Part shown: positions 1 to 9,195 of the stretch, piece after piece
Layout of the letters: each line of letters begins with the position of its first letter
Numbering within the stretch: the stretch's first letter is position 1
From: GWF2-38-69 sp965228125
GTDB lineage: Bacteria; Verrucomicrobiota; Lentisphaeria; Victivallales; GWF2-38-69
DNA: 64,000 bases
NCBI GenBank assembly: GCA_965228125.1
Contig: OZ245791.1
Location: forward strand, 2,914,001-2,978,000
Direction of reading: 5' to 3'
Program-made: the position numbers and the translations under genes
The notes under the pieces: generated by a model
Databases searched by the model: none
The model's input: only the letters and a program-made list of their open reading frames with translations
What the model was told of the DNA's origin: nothing

Positions 1-1
1 C

Positions 2-910
2 TTTTATCAGAATGTACTGCCTGTATACCTTTATAACACTAGCACTGAACAAGGGAAAAAATTCACAGAGACTATTAATGAAATTATCGTGTCGTTAAAT
101 TCATTATTCAGAAACCAGACTACTGTTTACGCCGACAGTGCTGAAGTAAGCGTTGGAGGCGATGAAGTCCCACAGGACTCTCTGACCAACAATTCGACTA
201 CACCTCTAATTTGGAGAGATAAAAATTCACTCGAAAAATCAATATATTTCTTCAAACTGATACAAGAGGAAAACAGCAACCTTAAGCTTTCCGGATGGCA
301 GCAATTTGTTCAATATGGTAATGCGAATGGCACAATAAATGAACTTATTGCAAATCCTGCAAAAAATACAGGACATGTATGGGTCTGGGCACAATCCAAT
401 CAAGGTGGGATTGCACAAGCACAGACACTGGCAAAGCATAATTACCCAACAGTATTGGCCTTTGCTGATAATGTTTATTTTGACCTGACTTATACCCCTG
501 CCAAATGGGAGCCTGGATTCTATTGGGCCGGGTCTTTCCTTGATACCCATTCTGCTTTAAGCGTAGCGCTAAATGCCAACCAGGTGCTAGCAGGTTTAAA
601 TGCTGAACAGCAGGCTAACATACATGGACTTGAGGGAACATTGTGGTCAGAAAATATTCCGACTCTAAGGCATTTGGAATATATGGCTCTCCCCAAAATG
701 TCTGGTTTGGCTGAAGCAGCCTGGGCACCATCTGATACTACTGTACAATCTGTTACCAGTCAGGGAAATGTTTCTTATTTAATCAACTGGAAGAGTTTAG
801 TAAACAGGCTTGGTAACGGAAAAAATGGTTTCCTGTCTTATCTAAGCAGTAAGTATGATGTTATATACAGGGGTTATCCGAACGGAATCACGGACGAATT
901 GCCTCAATAG
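2..910 (+). CDS. GH20 beta-N-acetylhexosaminidase, C-terminal part (5' end outside window)
   Basis: The reading frame is open from base 2, so the true start lies upstream of the window; a GTG at 89 is inside the coding region, not the start. The translation carries the GH20 catalytic pair in VSVGGDEVP (Asp-Glu), then FYWAGSFLDT and a late GTLWSE...YMALPKMSGLAEAAW block, all typical of the second half of the chitobiase/hexosaminidase TIM barrel. GH20 enzymes remove terminal N-acetylglucosamine or N-acetylgalactosamine from chitin fragments, glycans or peptidoglycan. About 300 residues are visible and the C-terminus is complete. Family assignment is firm; substrate is not known. Confidence 0.85.
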   Translation, partial: FYQNVLPVYLYNTSTEQGKKFTETINEIIVSLNSLFRNQTTVYADSAEVSVGGDEVPQDSLTNNSTTPLIWRDKNSLEKSIYFFKLIQEENSNLKLSGWQQFVQYGNANGTINELIANPAKNTGHVWVWAQSNQGGIAQAQTLAKHNYPTVLAFADNVYFDLTYTPAKWEPGFYWAGSFLDTHSALSVALNANQVLAGLNAEQQANIHGLEGTLWSENIPTLRHLEYMALPKMSGLAEAAWAPSDTTVQSVTSQGNVSYLINWKSLVNRLGNGKNGFLSYLSSKYDVIYRGYPNGITDELPQ

Positions 911-935
911 CAGACTCTCAGATGCCAATGATCCT

Positions 936-993
936 GTATCCTATTTATCACTATTAAATTGTATATAGACAACAATAGTTTCCAATAGGATAC
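936..993. repeat. 10-bp perfect inverted repeat downstream of the hexosaminidase gene
   Basis: GTATCCTATT at 936-945 is repeated in inverted form (AATAGGATAC) at 984-993, with a 38-base loop. It sits 26 bases after the hexosaminidase stop, in the gap before the oppositely oriented kelch remnant. It could form a long hairpin at the transcript end, but there is no T-run, so a terminator role is only a guess. Confidence 0.35.
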
Positions 994-1079
994 GTTTGCA
1001 TCAGAAGCAATGTTTTTTTGTGATAAAAGCTAGAAACATAGAACTAATATTTGAAGGAAGACCGCCGGATTGGTTTTTC

Positions 1080-1735
1080 CTAGAGCAGTTTCCTGATGTT
1101 CAATTGCTGTATGGAAGACAGCAATTCTCCATCATATCCTCCAATGATCAAAACAACATCCCCGACAAGCAATGCCCTTGTTCCGTCACGCCCTTTTTTA
1201 AGAGGCGGCCCGCTAGCCCAGTTCTCTTTAAGGATGTCATAGATTTCAGTTTGAGAAAGGAACACTCTTTTTCCGTTATTTCCTGTCCAGCCGCCAGTAA
1301 TAAGTGTTTTTTCTCCGATAGAACATATAGCGAAATTTTTTCTTGCATATTTCATGTGTTTCAAAGAATGATAGGAATAATTCTTGAGGTTAAATAGAAA
1401 TACATTGTCAAGTGTTTTGCCTGAGGAATCCTCTCCTCCCATAGTATAAATTCCATCTGTTGCTTCAATATATTGCGCTCCGAGTCTATTAATGCCGAAT
1501 GGAAGAGCAGGAAGGGCAGGACCATGAGCCGTTATCCAGATTCATCTTTCCTGATGAACGAAGGGCAACATAGGAATCATTTTACATAGATATCATTGCC
1601 ATGAGGTAAAACTGCAGGATTGCTTACTTTATATGGGAATGAAAACTCATCTGGTACATTGTTATGAGCAGAGACATTCCCTGTAGCATATAAGAGAAGC
1701 AATGTCAGGAGAGATAGTTTTATATAATGCCGCAT
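1080..1735 (-). pseudogene. Secreted kelch-repeat protein, broken by frameshifts
   Basis: An ATG at 1735 opens a good signal peptide (MRHYIKLSLLTLLLLYATGN..SA) but the frame stops at a TGA at 1577-1579, just after an AAAA run. A second frame carries on for about 17 codons, and a third frame, open from about 1541 to 1080, encodes kelch-like blades with GG motifs (YTMGGED, LITGGW, LIIGGYDGE). Read together the three pieces make one secreted kelch protein needing two one-base shifts. It starts 10 bases after the stop of the secreted protein upstream on the same strand, suggesting they were co-transcribed. It may also have lost its natural C-terminus, since it is only about 200 residues long and kelch propellers usually need five to seven blades. 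Confidence 0.7.
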
Positions 1736-1745
1736 AGTCTTTCTG

Positions 1746-2732
1746 TTACTTTAGATAAACAACAGAGGCCAATTCTAGAATACTGGAACCAGTTCTCTTA
1801 TATGATTCTGAAAACTCATCGGATTCTATCAGCAGGTTGGAAGTATCCAAACTGTTCCTCTCTTTTTTCTTGCTATAGGTGTCTCTTTCAACAAGCGCTA
1901 GGCTGGAAAGAAATATCTTTTTTGGGTCCTGAGGCATCGGGAGATCTGCCCAGTTTGAGAATACAGTTACATCTTTCGATATTTTTAATATAACTATCTC
2001 TTTATCATTTGGGTCTTTATCCATGAAATAAAGATAATTGCCGTCAACTCCTTTAACCTCAGACAAATTTTGTTTGTACGTCTCAATAACTTCCTTGTGT
2101 AAGGCCAGATTTCCATTCGCGCTGTTTTTTGCATTGAGATTATTGTCAGTGGAAGTTTTCATTTCCTTTGATGGGATAGTGTACATTGACGCGAAAGGAA
2201 TATGGTCATCGAATATTTCCTGGAATTTTCCATCATTTAAGACAGTCAAAGAAGGACAAGGGGATTCACTTGTAAATTTTCTTTCGGAACTATCAATAAA
2301 ACCTAGTTTTACTATTATGTTTTTGCCATCAGACAGATACCAGACAATTCTTCTTTTTTCGTGTAGCATGTTAAGATGGTAGTCTTTTATAATAGGAAGT
2401 GTGGTTATGCTTGCTTTAAATATTGTAGGGAATTTGAAGAGCTTTAAGTAGAAATTATACTTTTTCGGATCTGGCATTTTCTCAACATTAAACCCGAGAC
2501 TTAAAAAGGCTTTCAGGTTTATATTGGAAATATCAGGGGCAAAACTTTGACCAATTCCTATAGGATCGACTTTTATTAAATTATCCCCCTTTAAGTTAAG
2601 AAGCCCCTCTGTAGGATAGTAACAAACTTGAAATTTAAGGAAATTATCGAATTTCCAATCTGCAGCAAGAGAGAGTATTGAAATAAAAAGGAAAACTACA
2701 AAAAATGGGGCAATCCGAAACAGATTTTTCAT
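1746..2732 (-). CDS. Secreted protein of unknown function
   Basis: A 328-residue protein that opens with a clear Sec signal peptide (charged MKN, then a hydrophobic core ending near LSLAADWK, residues 1-24). The mature part has no motif I recognise. It is mixed alpha/beta in character, rich in Lys, Ser and Asn, and has a low-complexity polar stretch around residues 190-210. It was probably transcribed together with the broken kelch gene that follows on the same strand. Function unknown; likely periplasmic or exported. Confidence 0.7.
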   Translation of the reverse strand: MKNLFRIAPFFVVFLFISILSLAADWKFDNFLKFQVCYYPTEGLLNLKGDNLIKVDPIGIGQSFAPDISNINLKAFLSLGFNVEKMPDPKKYNFYLKLFKFPTIFKASITTLPIIKDYHLNMLHEKRRIVWYLSDGKNIIVKLGFIDSSERKFTSESPCPSLTVLNDGKFQEIFDDHIPFASMYTIPSKEMKTSTDNNLNAKNSANGNLALHKEVIETYKQNLSEVKGVDGNYLYFMDKDPNDKEIVILKISKDVTVFSNWADLPMPQDPKKIFLSSLALVERDTYSKKKERNSLDTSNLLIESDEFSESYKRTGSSILELASVVYLK

Positions 2733-2948
2733 AAGGCATCACTTTTGAATGGTTATAGAATTTAAAGCACGTAAACAATAACCTGAGATTTTATATTAAT
2801 TCGGAATTACTTCAAGTATCTTCTATATGCGAAAAAACCGATATGTTTCCTATAGTTTTCGGGAAGGAGAAGAGCAGGGGGAATGGTTATTCATCCTTAT
2901 CGCTTTTCTTATGAGGGTTTCTACAGTCGTTAAGAAAGTCAAAAACTG

Positions 2949-2977
2949 TTGTCTATAAACAAAAATTGATATATAAT
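2949..2977 (+). promoter_or_regulatory. Candidate sigma-70 promoter
   Basis: TTGTCT (2949-2954) and a perfect TATAAT (2972-2977) are separated by 17 bases, the optimal spacing. It lies 45 bases ahead of the ATG of the small Cys-containing protein at 3022 and points towards it. Confidence 0.6.
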
Positions 2978-3021
2978 AGTTGAGGGGAAGAATAGATATT
3001 GTAACTCAGAGGAGGTACGCT

Positions 3022-3249
3022 ATGACTGATTATATAGACATAGAATATTTGAGGAACAATATTATCAGAGCCTTATTGCAGGAGTGCCCTGTCAAGAAGG
3101 ACAATCCCCTTGACTGCCAATTGCATCATTTAAGAATGTTATCTATAGAGTCAAAAGATGCTGTGCTGAAAAGTCTAAGTAACCAGGAGTGCATGGATAT
3201 TTATAAAAAACATCAGGAATGCCTATTCTCAAAAACTGCGCTCATATGA
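3022..3249 (+). CDS. Small conserved-looking Cys-containing protein
   Basis: A 75-residue protein. The ATG at 3022 is chosen over an in-frame GTG-type start at 2980 because an AGAGGAGG Shine-Dalgarno sequence ends 8 bases before it. The sequence holds four cysteines in a pattern CP-x(4)-NP-x-DC-x-LHxLR ... QEC ... HQECLF. From memory, this layout resembles short uncharacterised proteins in environmental proteobacteria, but no function is known to me. Paired Cys could bind metal or form disulfides; there is no signal peptide. It has its own promoter-like sequence upstream and no obvious operon partner. Confidence 0.6.
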   Translation: MTDYIDIEYLRNNIIRALLQECPVKKDNPLDCQLHHLRMLSIESKDAVLKSLSNQECMDIYKKHQECLFSKTALI

Positions 3250-3385
3250 AGGATGCCTCCAAAAACGAGATTAATAGAAAAGATTTCATCTGCTCTTAGG
3301 AGCTTTAAACCCAAAGATGTCTTAACCTTATGGTTATTTACGCTTCCATTGTGATTTTGTTATATAGTTTGCTAGCCAGTAATAA

Positions 3386-3772
3386 TCTAATATCTTAAGT
3401 AGAATAGTTAAGGCAAATCTAACTGTCAGATTTTATCTTAACTATCCTATACTTAAAAATAAACCTAATAATGCCAGTTCTAATACTAATTCTTTTGTAG
3501 CCGGTGTGTTTTTACAGTTTATAAACCCCAAAGGTGTTTTATATGGAATTACTGTGATAGCAAATTTTATTATTCCGTTGTACAAATCCGGTATTGCTCT
3601 ATTCTTATTTTCTTTTCTCCTGACTTTGATAGCAATTGGCAGCAACATATGTTGGGCTATTTTTGGCAGTTTGCTACAAAGATTTTCAGCTAGGTATCAG
3701 AAGCCATTTGATATAGCCATGGCTATATGATTGGTCTATTGTGCTGTATCAATTTCTGGGATAATACGCTAA
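3386..3772 (+). pseudogene. LysE/RhtB-family amino acid exporter remnant
   Basis: The frame open from 3386 encodes LQFINPKGVLYGI, the family signature around NPK, followed by a hydrophobic helix (LFLFSFLLTLIAIGSNICWA) and FGSLLQRFSARYQKPFDIAMAI. It is then cut by a TGA at 3728-3730; the same frame continues LVYCAVSISGI up to 3772, which is the expected last helix of the family. The N-terminal half is missing or unrecognisable. So this is a C-terminal remnant of a homoserine/leucine-type exporter with an in-frame nonsense codon. It lies between an intact small gene and comM. Confidence 0.6.
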
Positions 3773-3797
3773 TTAACAGCTAGTTTTGTGCATTAGA

Positions 3798-5345
3798 TTA
3801 CCACAATCTTTTATCCAAGGCTCTGTATTGTACAGCCTCGCAGATGTGATGGAGTTCGATATTTTCTTTCTTCTCCAAATCCGCAATAGTTCTTGCGACT
3901 TTCAGAATTTTGTCGAAAGCCCTGGCGCTTAATTGGAGCTCATTTACGGACTGTTTCAGGTAGTTTGCCGTTTCTGCATCTATCTTGCAGAAAAGCTGAA
4001 TTTCAGCATTTTCCATCTGGGAATTAGAGTACTTGTTCCTTTTCTCCAATCTGTTGTGCTGGATATGCCTTGCCTCTATGACTCTTTTTCGTATTTCAAC
4101 TGATGATTCACCTCTTGGACTATTTAGAAGCTCATCATCTTTTAGAGGGGCTACTTCTATGTGGATATCAATTCTATCAAGAAGAGGGCCTGAAATTTTA
4201 TTTCTGTATCTCATTACATTGTGAGTAGAGCATCTGCACATTCTCTGTGTGCTTCCAAAATGGCCGCATGGGCACGGATTCATTGCCGCAACGAGCATGA
4301 ATCTAGCAGGAAAAGTGCTGCTGCCTGAAGCTCTTGAAATAGTCACGTTGCCATTTTCCATGGGTTGTCTCAAAACTTCCAGAACGTTCCGTCTGAACTC
4401 AGGAAACTCATCTAAAAAAAGCACTCCGTGATGAGCCAATGATATTTCGCCAGGAGATGGAGAGCTATGGCCGCCTAGTAATCCGGCGTCACTGATAGTG
4501 TGATGAGGAGACCTAAAAGGCCTGTTTTTCAGGATAGGTGTGTTTTCCGGTAACAGCCCTACTATGCTGTGGGTTTTAGTCACTTCAAGTGCTTCATTAA
4601 GGTGTAATGGAGGGAGTATTCCAGGAAGCCTTTTAGCCAACATTGATTTGCCTGAACCAGGGGCCCCTATCATAAGGACATTGTGTCCGCCTGCAGCAGC
4701 GATTTCCAATGCCCTTTTTACATAAAACTGCCCTTTTACTTCAGAAAAATCAGGGAAGTTCTCAGGGTAAATATCAGTGTTGAAATATAAAGAATGGTCT
4801 ACTTTTGTAGCAATAATATCTTTTTTCCCTGAAAGGAAGTCGTAAGCATCGCGCAGATGAGACACTCCATAGACAGTTATTGTGCCAGATGCAATCGCAG
4901 CCTCTTCTGCATTGCCTGAAGGGACTATCATGAATTCAATGTTTTTAGAAACTGAGGCCATTGCTGCAATAGATAGCACACCTTTCACGCTGCGGATTGA
5001 ACCGTCCAGAGCCAGCTCCCCTAAAATCAGGCCTTTTTTGACTCTGTCGCCTTTAAGTGCGTTATTGGCGTGCAGCATCCCCAAAGCTATAGGCAGGTCA
5101 AACGAGGCACCTTCTTTTTTGATGTCTGCAGGAGCCAAATTTACGATGGTTTTCCCGTAAGGGTAGGGCAGGCCTGAACTTTCTATTGCGGAATTAACTC
5201 TGTCTTTGGATTCTCTGACGGCATTGTCAGGAAGTCCGACAATATTGACGAAGGACTCTTTTCCCGTTCCGGTAGCATTAACTTCTATAGTTACCTCGTA
5301 TGCATCAATGCCTGACACAGCGCCTGAAATTACAGTTGAGAGCAT
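3798..5345 (-). CDS. comM: ComM/YifB family Mg-chelatase-like AAA+ ATPase
   Basis: A 515-residue protein of normal family length. Residues 1-170 form the Lon-protease-like (S5-fold) domain typical of YifB. The AAA+ core follows, with Walker A GAPGSGKS near residue 225, Walker B LFLDEFPEF, and a zinc-finger-like insert CPCGHFGSTQRMCRC. The C-terminal magnesium-chelatase domain ends in the conserved EAVQYRALD. ComM is a hexameric helicase that promotes branch migration during natural transformation in several Gram-negatives. It is the last gene of the run that also encodes PilT ATPases, which fits DNA uptake through type IV pili, though both genes also have other roles. Confidence 0.93.
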   Translation of the reverse strand: MLSTVISGAVSGIDAYEVTIEVNATGTGKESFVNIVGLPDNAVRESKDRVNSAIESSGLPYPYGKTIVNLAPADIKKEGASFDLPIALGMLHANNALKGDRVKKGLILGELALDGSIRSVKGVLSIAAMASVSKNIEFMIVPSGNAEEAAIASGTITVYGVSHLRDAYDFLSGKKDIIATKVDHSLYFNTDIYPENFPDFSEVKGQFYVKRALEIAAAGGHNVLMIGAPGSGKSMLAKRLPGILPPLHLNEALEVTKTHSIVGLLPENTPILKNRPFRSPHHTISDAGLLGGHSSPSPGEISLAHHGVLFLDEFPEFRRNVLEVLRQPMENGNVTISRASGSSTFPARFMLVAAMNPCPCGHFGSTQRMCRCSTHNVMRYRNKISGPLLDRIDIHIEVAPLKDDELLNSPRGESSVEIRKRVIEARHIQHNRLEKRNKYSNSQMENAEIQLFCKIDAETANYLKQSVNELQLSARAFDKILKVARTIADLEKKENIELHHICEAVQYRALDKRLW

Positions 5346-5350
5346 AATCG

Positions 5351-5935
5351 TTATTTTTGGTCGTTAGGGTGGAAGTGATTGTAATTTGCTTCAGAGTACT
5401 TCACTATCGCATCTGTTAATTCCTTACTGAAAGGTCCGTTTATTATTATTTCCGAATAGTCATCTGTCTTTGCAGTCTGTACTTTCGAGAAACTGACTGT
5501 CTTATAGAAAGTTCCATCAATGGCAATTCCCCATGGCGGATGAGTTTTATCATTGCATAATCTCATAGCTATAAGCGAACCGTGTTTATCCAGCTTTAAT
5601 TGTAGATTGAATTCGGCAGGATTATCAGTCGGCACGGCAACAATATTTTCTACAGATTTGGAATTAAATTCATAATGTCTTCTTACCCAGACTGTGCCCC
5701 CGTTGAATGTTGGAATCTCCTCTTCTCCAAGAGTAGCTCTCGGATATTTCACGAGTTCATTTACAGTGATAGTCCACTTTGGTAATTCTTCTTCGTTGAT
5801 TTCTTGTCCTTGATCTAATCCCAAATTAGTGTCTTTTAGTTGTTCAAGAGTCTTGCATGAGGTTAAAAGAGAGCAGACTAAAGTAAGAGCTAAAATAATA
5901 ATGGAGGACACTTTTAAAGATTTTTTGAGAGTCAT
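5351..5935 (-). CDS. Putative lipoprotein of unknown function
   Basis: A 194-residue protein starting with a charged n-region and hydrophobic stretch ending in the lipobox LLTSC (Cys at about 27), so it is probably an outer- or inner-membrane lipoprotein. The mature part has no recognised domain; short beta-like segments with conserved-looking WTITV and GTVWVRRHY patches are visible. It is 5 bases upstream of comM and 48 bases downstream of deoC on the same strand, so it is likely co-transcribed with both. Confidence 0.75.
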   Translation of the reverse strand: MTLKKSLKVSSIIILALTLVCSLLTSCKTLEQLKDTNLGLDQGQEINEEELPKWTITVNELVKYPRATLGEEEIPTFNGGTVWVRRHYEFNSKSVENIVAVPTDNPAEFNLQLKLDKHGSLIAMRLCNDKTHPPWGIAIDGTFYKTVSFSKVQTAKTDDYSEIIINGPFSKELTDAIVKYSEANYNHFHPNDQK

Positions 5936-5983
5936 TTTAAATCACACAGTTTGGTATGGTTGATAATTATTTTTTGTTTTAAC

Positions 5984-6700
5984 CTATCTGATATTTCTAG
6001 CTACTGCCTCGGTAATTATTTCTTTTGTGGCAGTGGCTCCAATTCTTGTTACGCCTAGCGTTCTGACTCTTAAGAGGTCATCCAGTGTCCTGACCCCGCC
6101 TGCGGCCTTTATCTCTACTGATGAGGAAGAGAATTTTCTCATCAATGACAAATTATGGTCGGTAGCTCCGGCATAAGAGTAATAACCATTGGATTGTTTG
6201 ACGAAACCATAACCTGTAGATGTTTTTACAAAAGCCACACTCGCATCAGAAGAAATTCTGCAGAGTTTTATGATATGTTCATCTTGCAGATAATCTGTCT
6301 CAAAAATGACTTTCAAAATGGCGCCATTGGATAATGCGGCATCATTGATTGCGTTTATTTCATCATTAACGTAATCCCAGTCGCCGCCAAGGACTTTCCC
6401 AATATTGACGACCATGTCTATTTCTGTAGCTCCTAGTGATGCCGTTTCAATTGTTTCGGCAACTTTTATAGCAATGGAGTTATTGCCATGAGGAAATCCG
6501 ATAACAGAGCATACTTTTACATCGCTGTTCCTAAGGAGTTCGAATGCCATTTTGACTGAGTATGGTTTAACACAAACTGTGGCAACATTATATTCTTTTG
6601 CTAGCAGACAGCCATTGGTGATATCCGAATCAGTCATTATCGGATGCAGTAACGAATGATCTATCATCTTACTGATTTCATTAAGGGAAATTTGAGTCAT
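5984..6700 (-). CDS. deoC: Deoxyribose-phosphate aldolase
   Basis: A 238-residue class I aldolase that splits 2-deoxyribose-5-phosphate into glyceraldehyde-3-phosphate and acetaldehyde, the last step of deoxynucleoside salvage. The Schiff-base lysine is K159 in AFVKTSTGYG, the assisting lysine is K198 in EIKAAGGVR, and the conserved Asp is D95 in TEIDMVVNIG. All catalytic residues are in place and the length is typical. It sits 24 bases downstream of pilT without other deo genes nearby. Confidence 0.96.
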   Translation of the reverse strand: MTQISLNEISKMIDHSLLHPIMTDSDITNGCLLAKEYNVATVCVKPYSVKMAFELLRNSDVKVCSVIGFPHGNNSIAIKVAETIETASLGATEIDMVVNIGKVLGGDWDYVNDEINAINDAALSNGAILKVIFETDYLQDEHIIKLCRISSDASVAFVKTSTGYGFVKQSNGYYSYAGATDHNLSLMRKFSSSSVEIKAAGGVRTLDDLLRVRTLGVTRIGATATKEIITEAVARNIR

Positions 6701-6724
6701 AAGTCAACGCTTTTCTTAATAGGT

Positions 6725-7774
6725 TTAGATATTTTGAAAATTCTTTTTATCCTGAGCTTTCATCAAGGCTTCTTCTTTTGTAATGATATTTTGGGTCAAA
6801 AGTTCCTTTATTTTCTGATCCATGGAACACATGCCCATAGCCGTATTGTTTTCCATGATTGTCCTGATATTGGATATCTGGCCTTCGCGGATGGTATTTG
6901 GTAAAGCTTCCGTCCACAGAAGTATTTCATGCGTAGCCGCGCGGCCCTTACCGTCAGCGGTTTTGCACAGCAACTGTGCGATAATTCCCTGTATGGCTTC
7001 AGACAGCATTACTCTTACCTGAGGTTGTTCATTTGCAGGGAAGACATCTATTATCCTGTCTATCGTTTTCGGAGCGCTGTTTGTGTGTAGTGTGGCAAAG
7101 ACCAAAACCCCCATTGCTGCTGTAGATAATGCGAGCTTAATAGTTTCCAAGTCTCTCATTTCCCCAAGTAGAATGATATCAGGGTCTGAGCGCATTGCGG
7201 TTTTCATGGCATCAGCAAAAGAGTTGGAATGTATGCCTATCTCAATGTGCTCTATCGTTGAGAGTTTGTTTTGGTGAACAAATTCTATCGGGTCTTCTAT
7301 GGTGATAATGTGTTTTGAGCAGCTAGTGTTGATATAGTCGATTATAGCGGCCATGGTGGTTGATTTACCGCTCCCGGTAGGGCCTGTAACAATGACAAGC
7401 CCGCCGCTAATCTGAGATACTTTTTTAAGAACAGGCGGGAGCTTAAGATCTTCCATAGACAGAATCTTTGAAGGAATAAGCCTGAAGATAGCGCCCATGC
7501 CATTTATGTTGTAGAGGAAGTTGGTTCTGTATCTTGCCACATTAGGAATCTCATATGCAAAATCCAGATCTTTTTTTTCCATGAAAATTTCCCATTTCTC
7601 ATCAGGGCATATTTCCCGTAGCATCGTTTCCATCATTTCCGTAGTAATGGCTTCTTCCGTCACTGGTAATAAATCGCCTCTGATTCTGATTTTTGCAGGC
7701 TGCCCAACTAATAGGTGCAAGTCTGAGCCTCCTGTGTCGCTTACGCTTTTAAGAAGTTCGTCTAATGCTGCCAT
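6725..7774 (-). CDS. pilT: Type IV pilus retraction ATPase PilT
   Basis: A 349-residue hexameric motor ATPase that depolymerises type IV pili, powering twitching and DNA uptake. Walker A GPTGSGKST is at residues 131-139, followed by the Asp box TIEDPIEF, Walker B DIILLGEMRDLET and the His box TLHTNSA. The N-terminal region SDLHLLVGQPAKIRIRG is standard PilT. All catalytic motifs are intact. It follows a divergent paralogue by 9 bases. No pilin, PilB or secretin genes lie in this window. Confidence 0.95.
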   Translation of the reverse strand: MAALDELLKSVSDTGGSDLHLLVGQPAKIRIRGDLLPVTEEAITTEMMETMLREICPDEKWEIFMEKKDLDFAYEIPNVARYRTNFLYNINGMGAIFRLIPSKILSMEDLKLPPVLKKVSQISGGLVIVTGPTGSGKSTTMAAIIDYINTSCSKHIITIEDPIEFVHQNKLSTIEHIEIGIHSNSFADAMKTAMRSDPDIILLGEMRDLETIKLALSTAAMGVLVFATLHTNSAPKTIDRIIDVFPANEQPQVRVMLSEAIQGIIAQLLCKTADGKGRAATHEILLWTEALPNTIREGQISNIRTIMENNTAMGMCSMDQKIKELLTQNIITKEEALMKAQDKKNFQNI

Positions 7775-7783
7775 AATAATATC

Positions 7784-9190
7784 CTATTTTGCCGACTCTA
7801 TAAGTTTGCCGTAGTTTTTCTTGTCAATGATATTAAGCAATGCTGTCTCTTTAGTGATAAGCCCTTGGTTGAAAATATCAAATATAGATGCGTCCATAGA
7901 AGACATTCCAGATTTTGAAGCTGTCTGCATGATTGATTTCAAGAGGAAGAGTTTTCCTTCACTGATGGTGTTAGCCACAGCCAAGTTATTTGAAAGGATC
8001 TCTGATGCCAGAACTGTTCCTCCTCCTTTTCTAGGCATAAGCCTCTGACATATTATACCTCTCAGGCTGGTTGATAACATTGACTTAATCTGAGGCTGTT
8101 GGAATGGAGGGAATGTATTTATAATTCTGTTTAGGGTGTTTGCTGCATCGGATGTCTGAAGGGTTCCTACGACCAGATGCCCTGTTTCTGATGCTTTTAT
8201 GGCTATTTCTATAGTTTCTAGGTCATTTAACTCTCCGACGACAATAATGTCGGGATCTTCTCTCAGTGATGCCTTTATGGCGCTGGCATATGACTGGGTG
8301 TGCTGGATAATTTCTCTTTGTGTGACATTGCACTTAATTGACTCCTGAACTATTTCAATAGGATTTTCTATCATCAGGATATGGTCAGTTCTGCTTTGGT
8401 TCATTTTATGGACCATTGATGCAAGAGTAGTTGTTTTGCCGCTTCCGATCGGTCCGGTAACCAGGATGAGTCCATTATGAAAGGTGAAGAAATAGTCTAT
8501 TGTGTTTATACTGGATTTATTAAACCCCAATTCTTCAAAAGTTTTAATTTTTTCGGAAACTATGTGAAAAGTTATGCTAAGGCCGTCTTTATTGTGAAAA
8601 ATAGTAACTCTGTAACGCTCTTTTTTTCCAAAAGAAAGTGCAAAGGAAATAGTTTTATTTACTTTTAATTCTTCCAATTGCTGAGGATTAAGTAAAGATG
8701 ACACGATAGTTTCAACTTGTTCTTTTGTTATGATATTCTTATCAATCCTTGTGATAGCCAGATCTTTTCGGATGTAAGGGCAGGCGTTGGATGTGATATG
8801 AAGGTCACTTGCATTTTGGCCTTTTAATTCACTAAGCAACTTGTTGATGAAATTTTTGGCGCTTGTCGTGTCAGCAAAAGACGAGCTGGAGAATTTGCTG
8901 GCAGTTGTTTGAATTTGTTCTACAGGGGGTTGAGTTTTTTCTGAAGACTGAGTTTCTTCTGGAGGATGTCCTTCCTTGGCTTTATCAATAGCCATTGATT
9001 TTGCTTCATTCAGAAGATCTGAGAAGCCTTCGGAATCCTCTGTGGTTTTGAAAGAAGGCCGTTTTTGTATAAGGACTTCAGCAAGACATTCGTCAAGGGC
9101 TGAAGTATTGCCTAGTTTTGAGATTTCAGCGTCACTTAGAACGTCATTGATTCTAAGAATGTACAAAAACCATTTAGTTTCTAGATTCAT
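7784..9190 (-). CDS. PilT/PilU-like ATPase with altered catalytic motifs and an N-terminal extension
   Basis: A 468-residue paralogue of the neighbouring PilT. Residues 1-105 are an unrelated, partly low-complexity N-terminal region (PPEETQ..QPPVEQ linker). The PilT-like core starts near 115 with SDLHITSNACPYIRKDL. Walker A GPIGSGKTT is at 246-254. The Asp box reads MIENPIE instead of IEDPIE, Walker B GELNDLE instead of GEMRDLE, and the His box TLQTS instead of TLHTN. These changes touch residues needed for hydrolysis in PilT, so this copy may be a weak or regulatory ATPase, perhaps acting like PilU alongside PilT. It starts 5 bases after argF ends. Confidence 0.85.
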   Translation of the reverse strand: MNLETKWFLYILRINDVLSDAEISKLGNTSALDECLAEVLIQKRPSFKTTEDSEGFSDLLNEAKSMAIDKAKEGHPPEETQSSEKTQPPVEQIQTTASKFSSSSFADTTSAKNFINKLLSELKGQNASDLHITSNACPYIRKDLAITRIDKNIITKEQVETIVSSLLNPQQLEELKVNKTISFALSFGKKERYRVTIFHNKDGLSITFHIVSEKIKTFEELGFNKSSINTIDYFFTFHNGLILVTGPIGSGKTTTLASMVHKMNQSRTDHILMIENPIEIVQESIKCNVTQREIIQHTQSYASAIKASLREDPDIIVVGELNDLETIEIAIKASETGHLVVGTLQTSDAANTLNRIINTFPPFQQPQIKSMLSTSLRGIICQRLMPRKGGGTVLASEILSNNLAVANTISEGKLFLLKSIMQTASKSGMSSMDASIFDIFNQGLITKETALLNIIDKKNYGKLIESAK

Positions 9191-9195
9191 AAAGC

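Noticed and set aside
3728..3730. TGA read as an amino acid (altered genetic code)
   Set aside because: In the LysE remnant TGA falls inside a frame, but intact genes here use TGG for Trp and end in TGA (for example the cphA copy ending at 27875 and the PP-loop gene at 36904). Decay explains it better.
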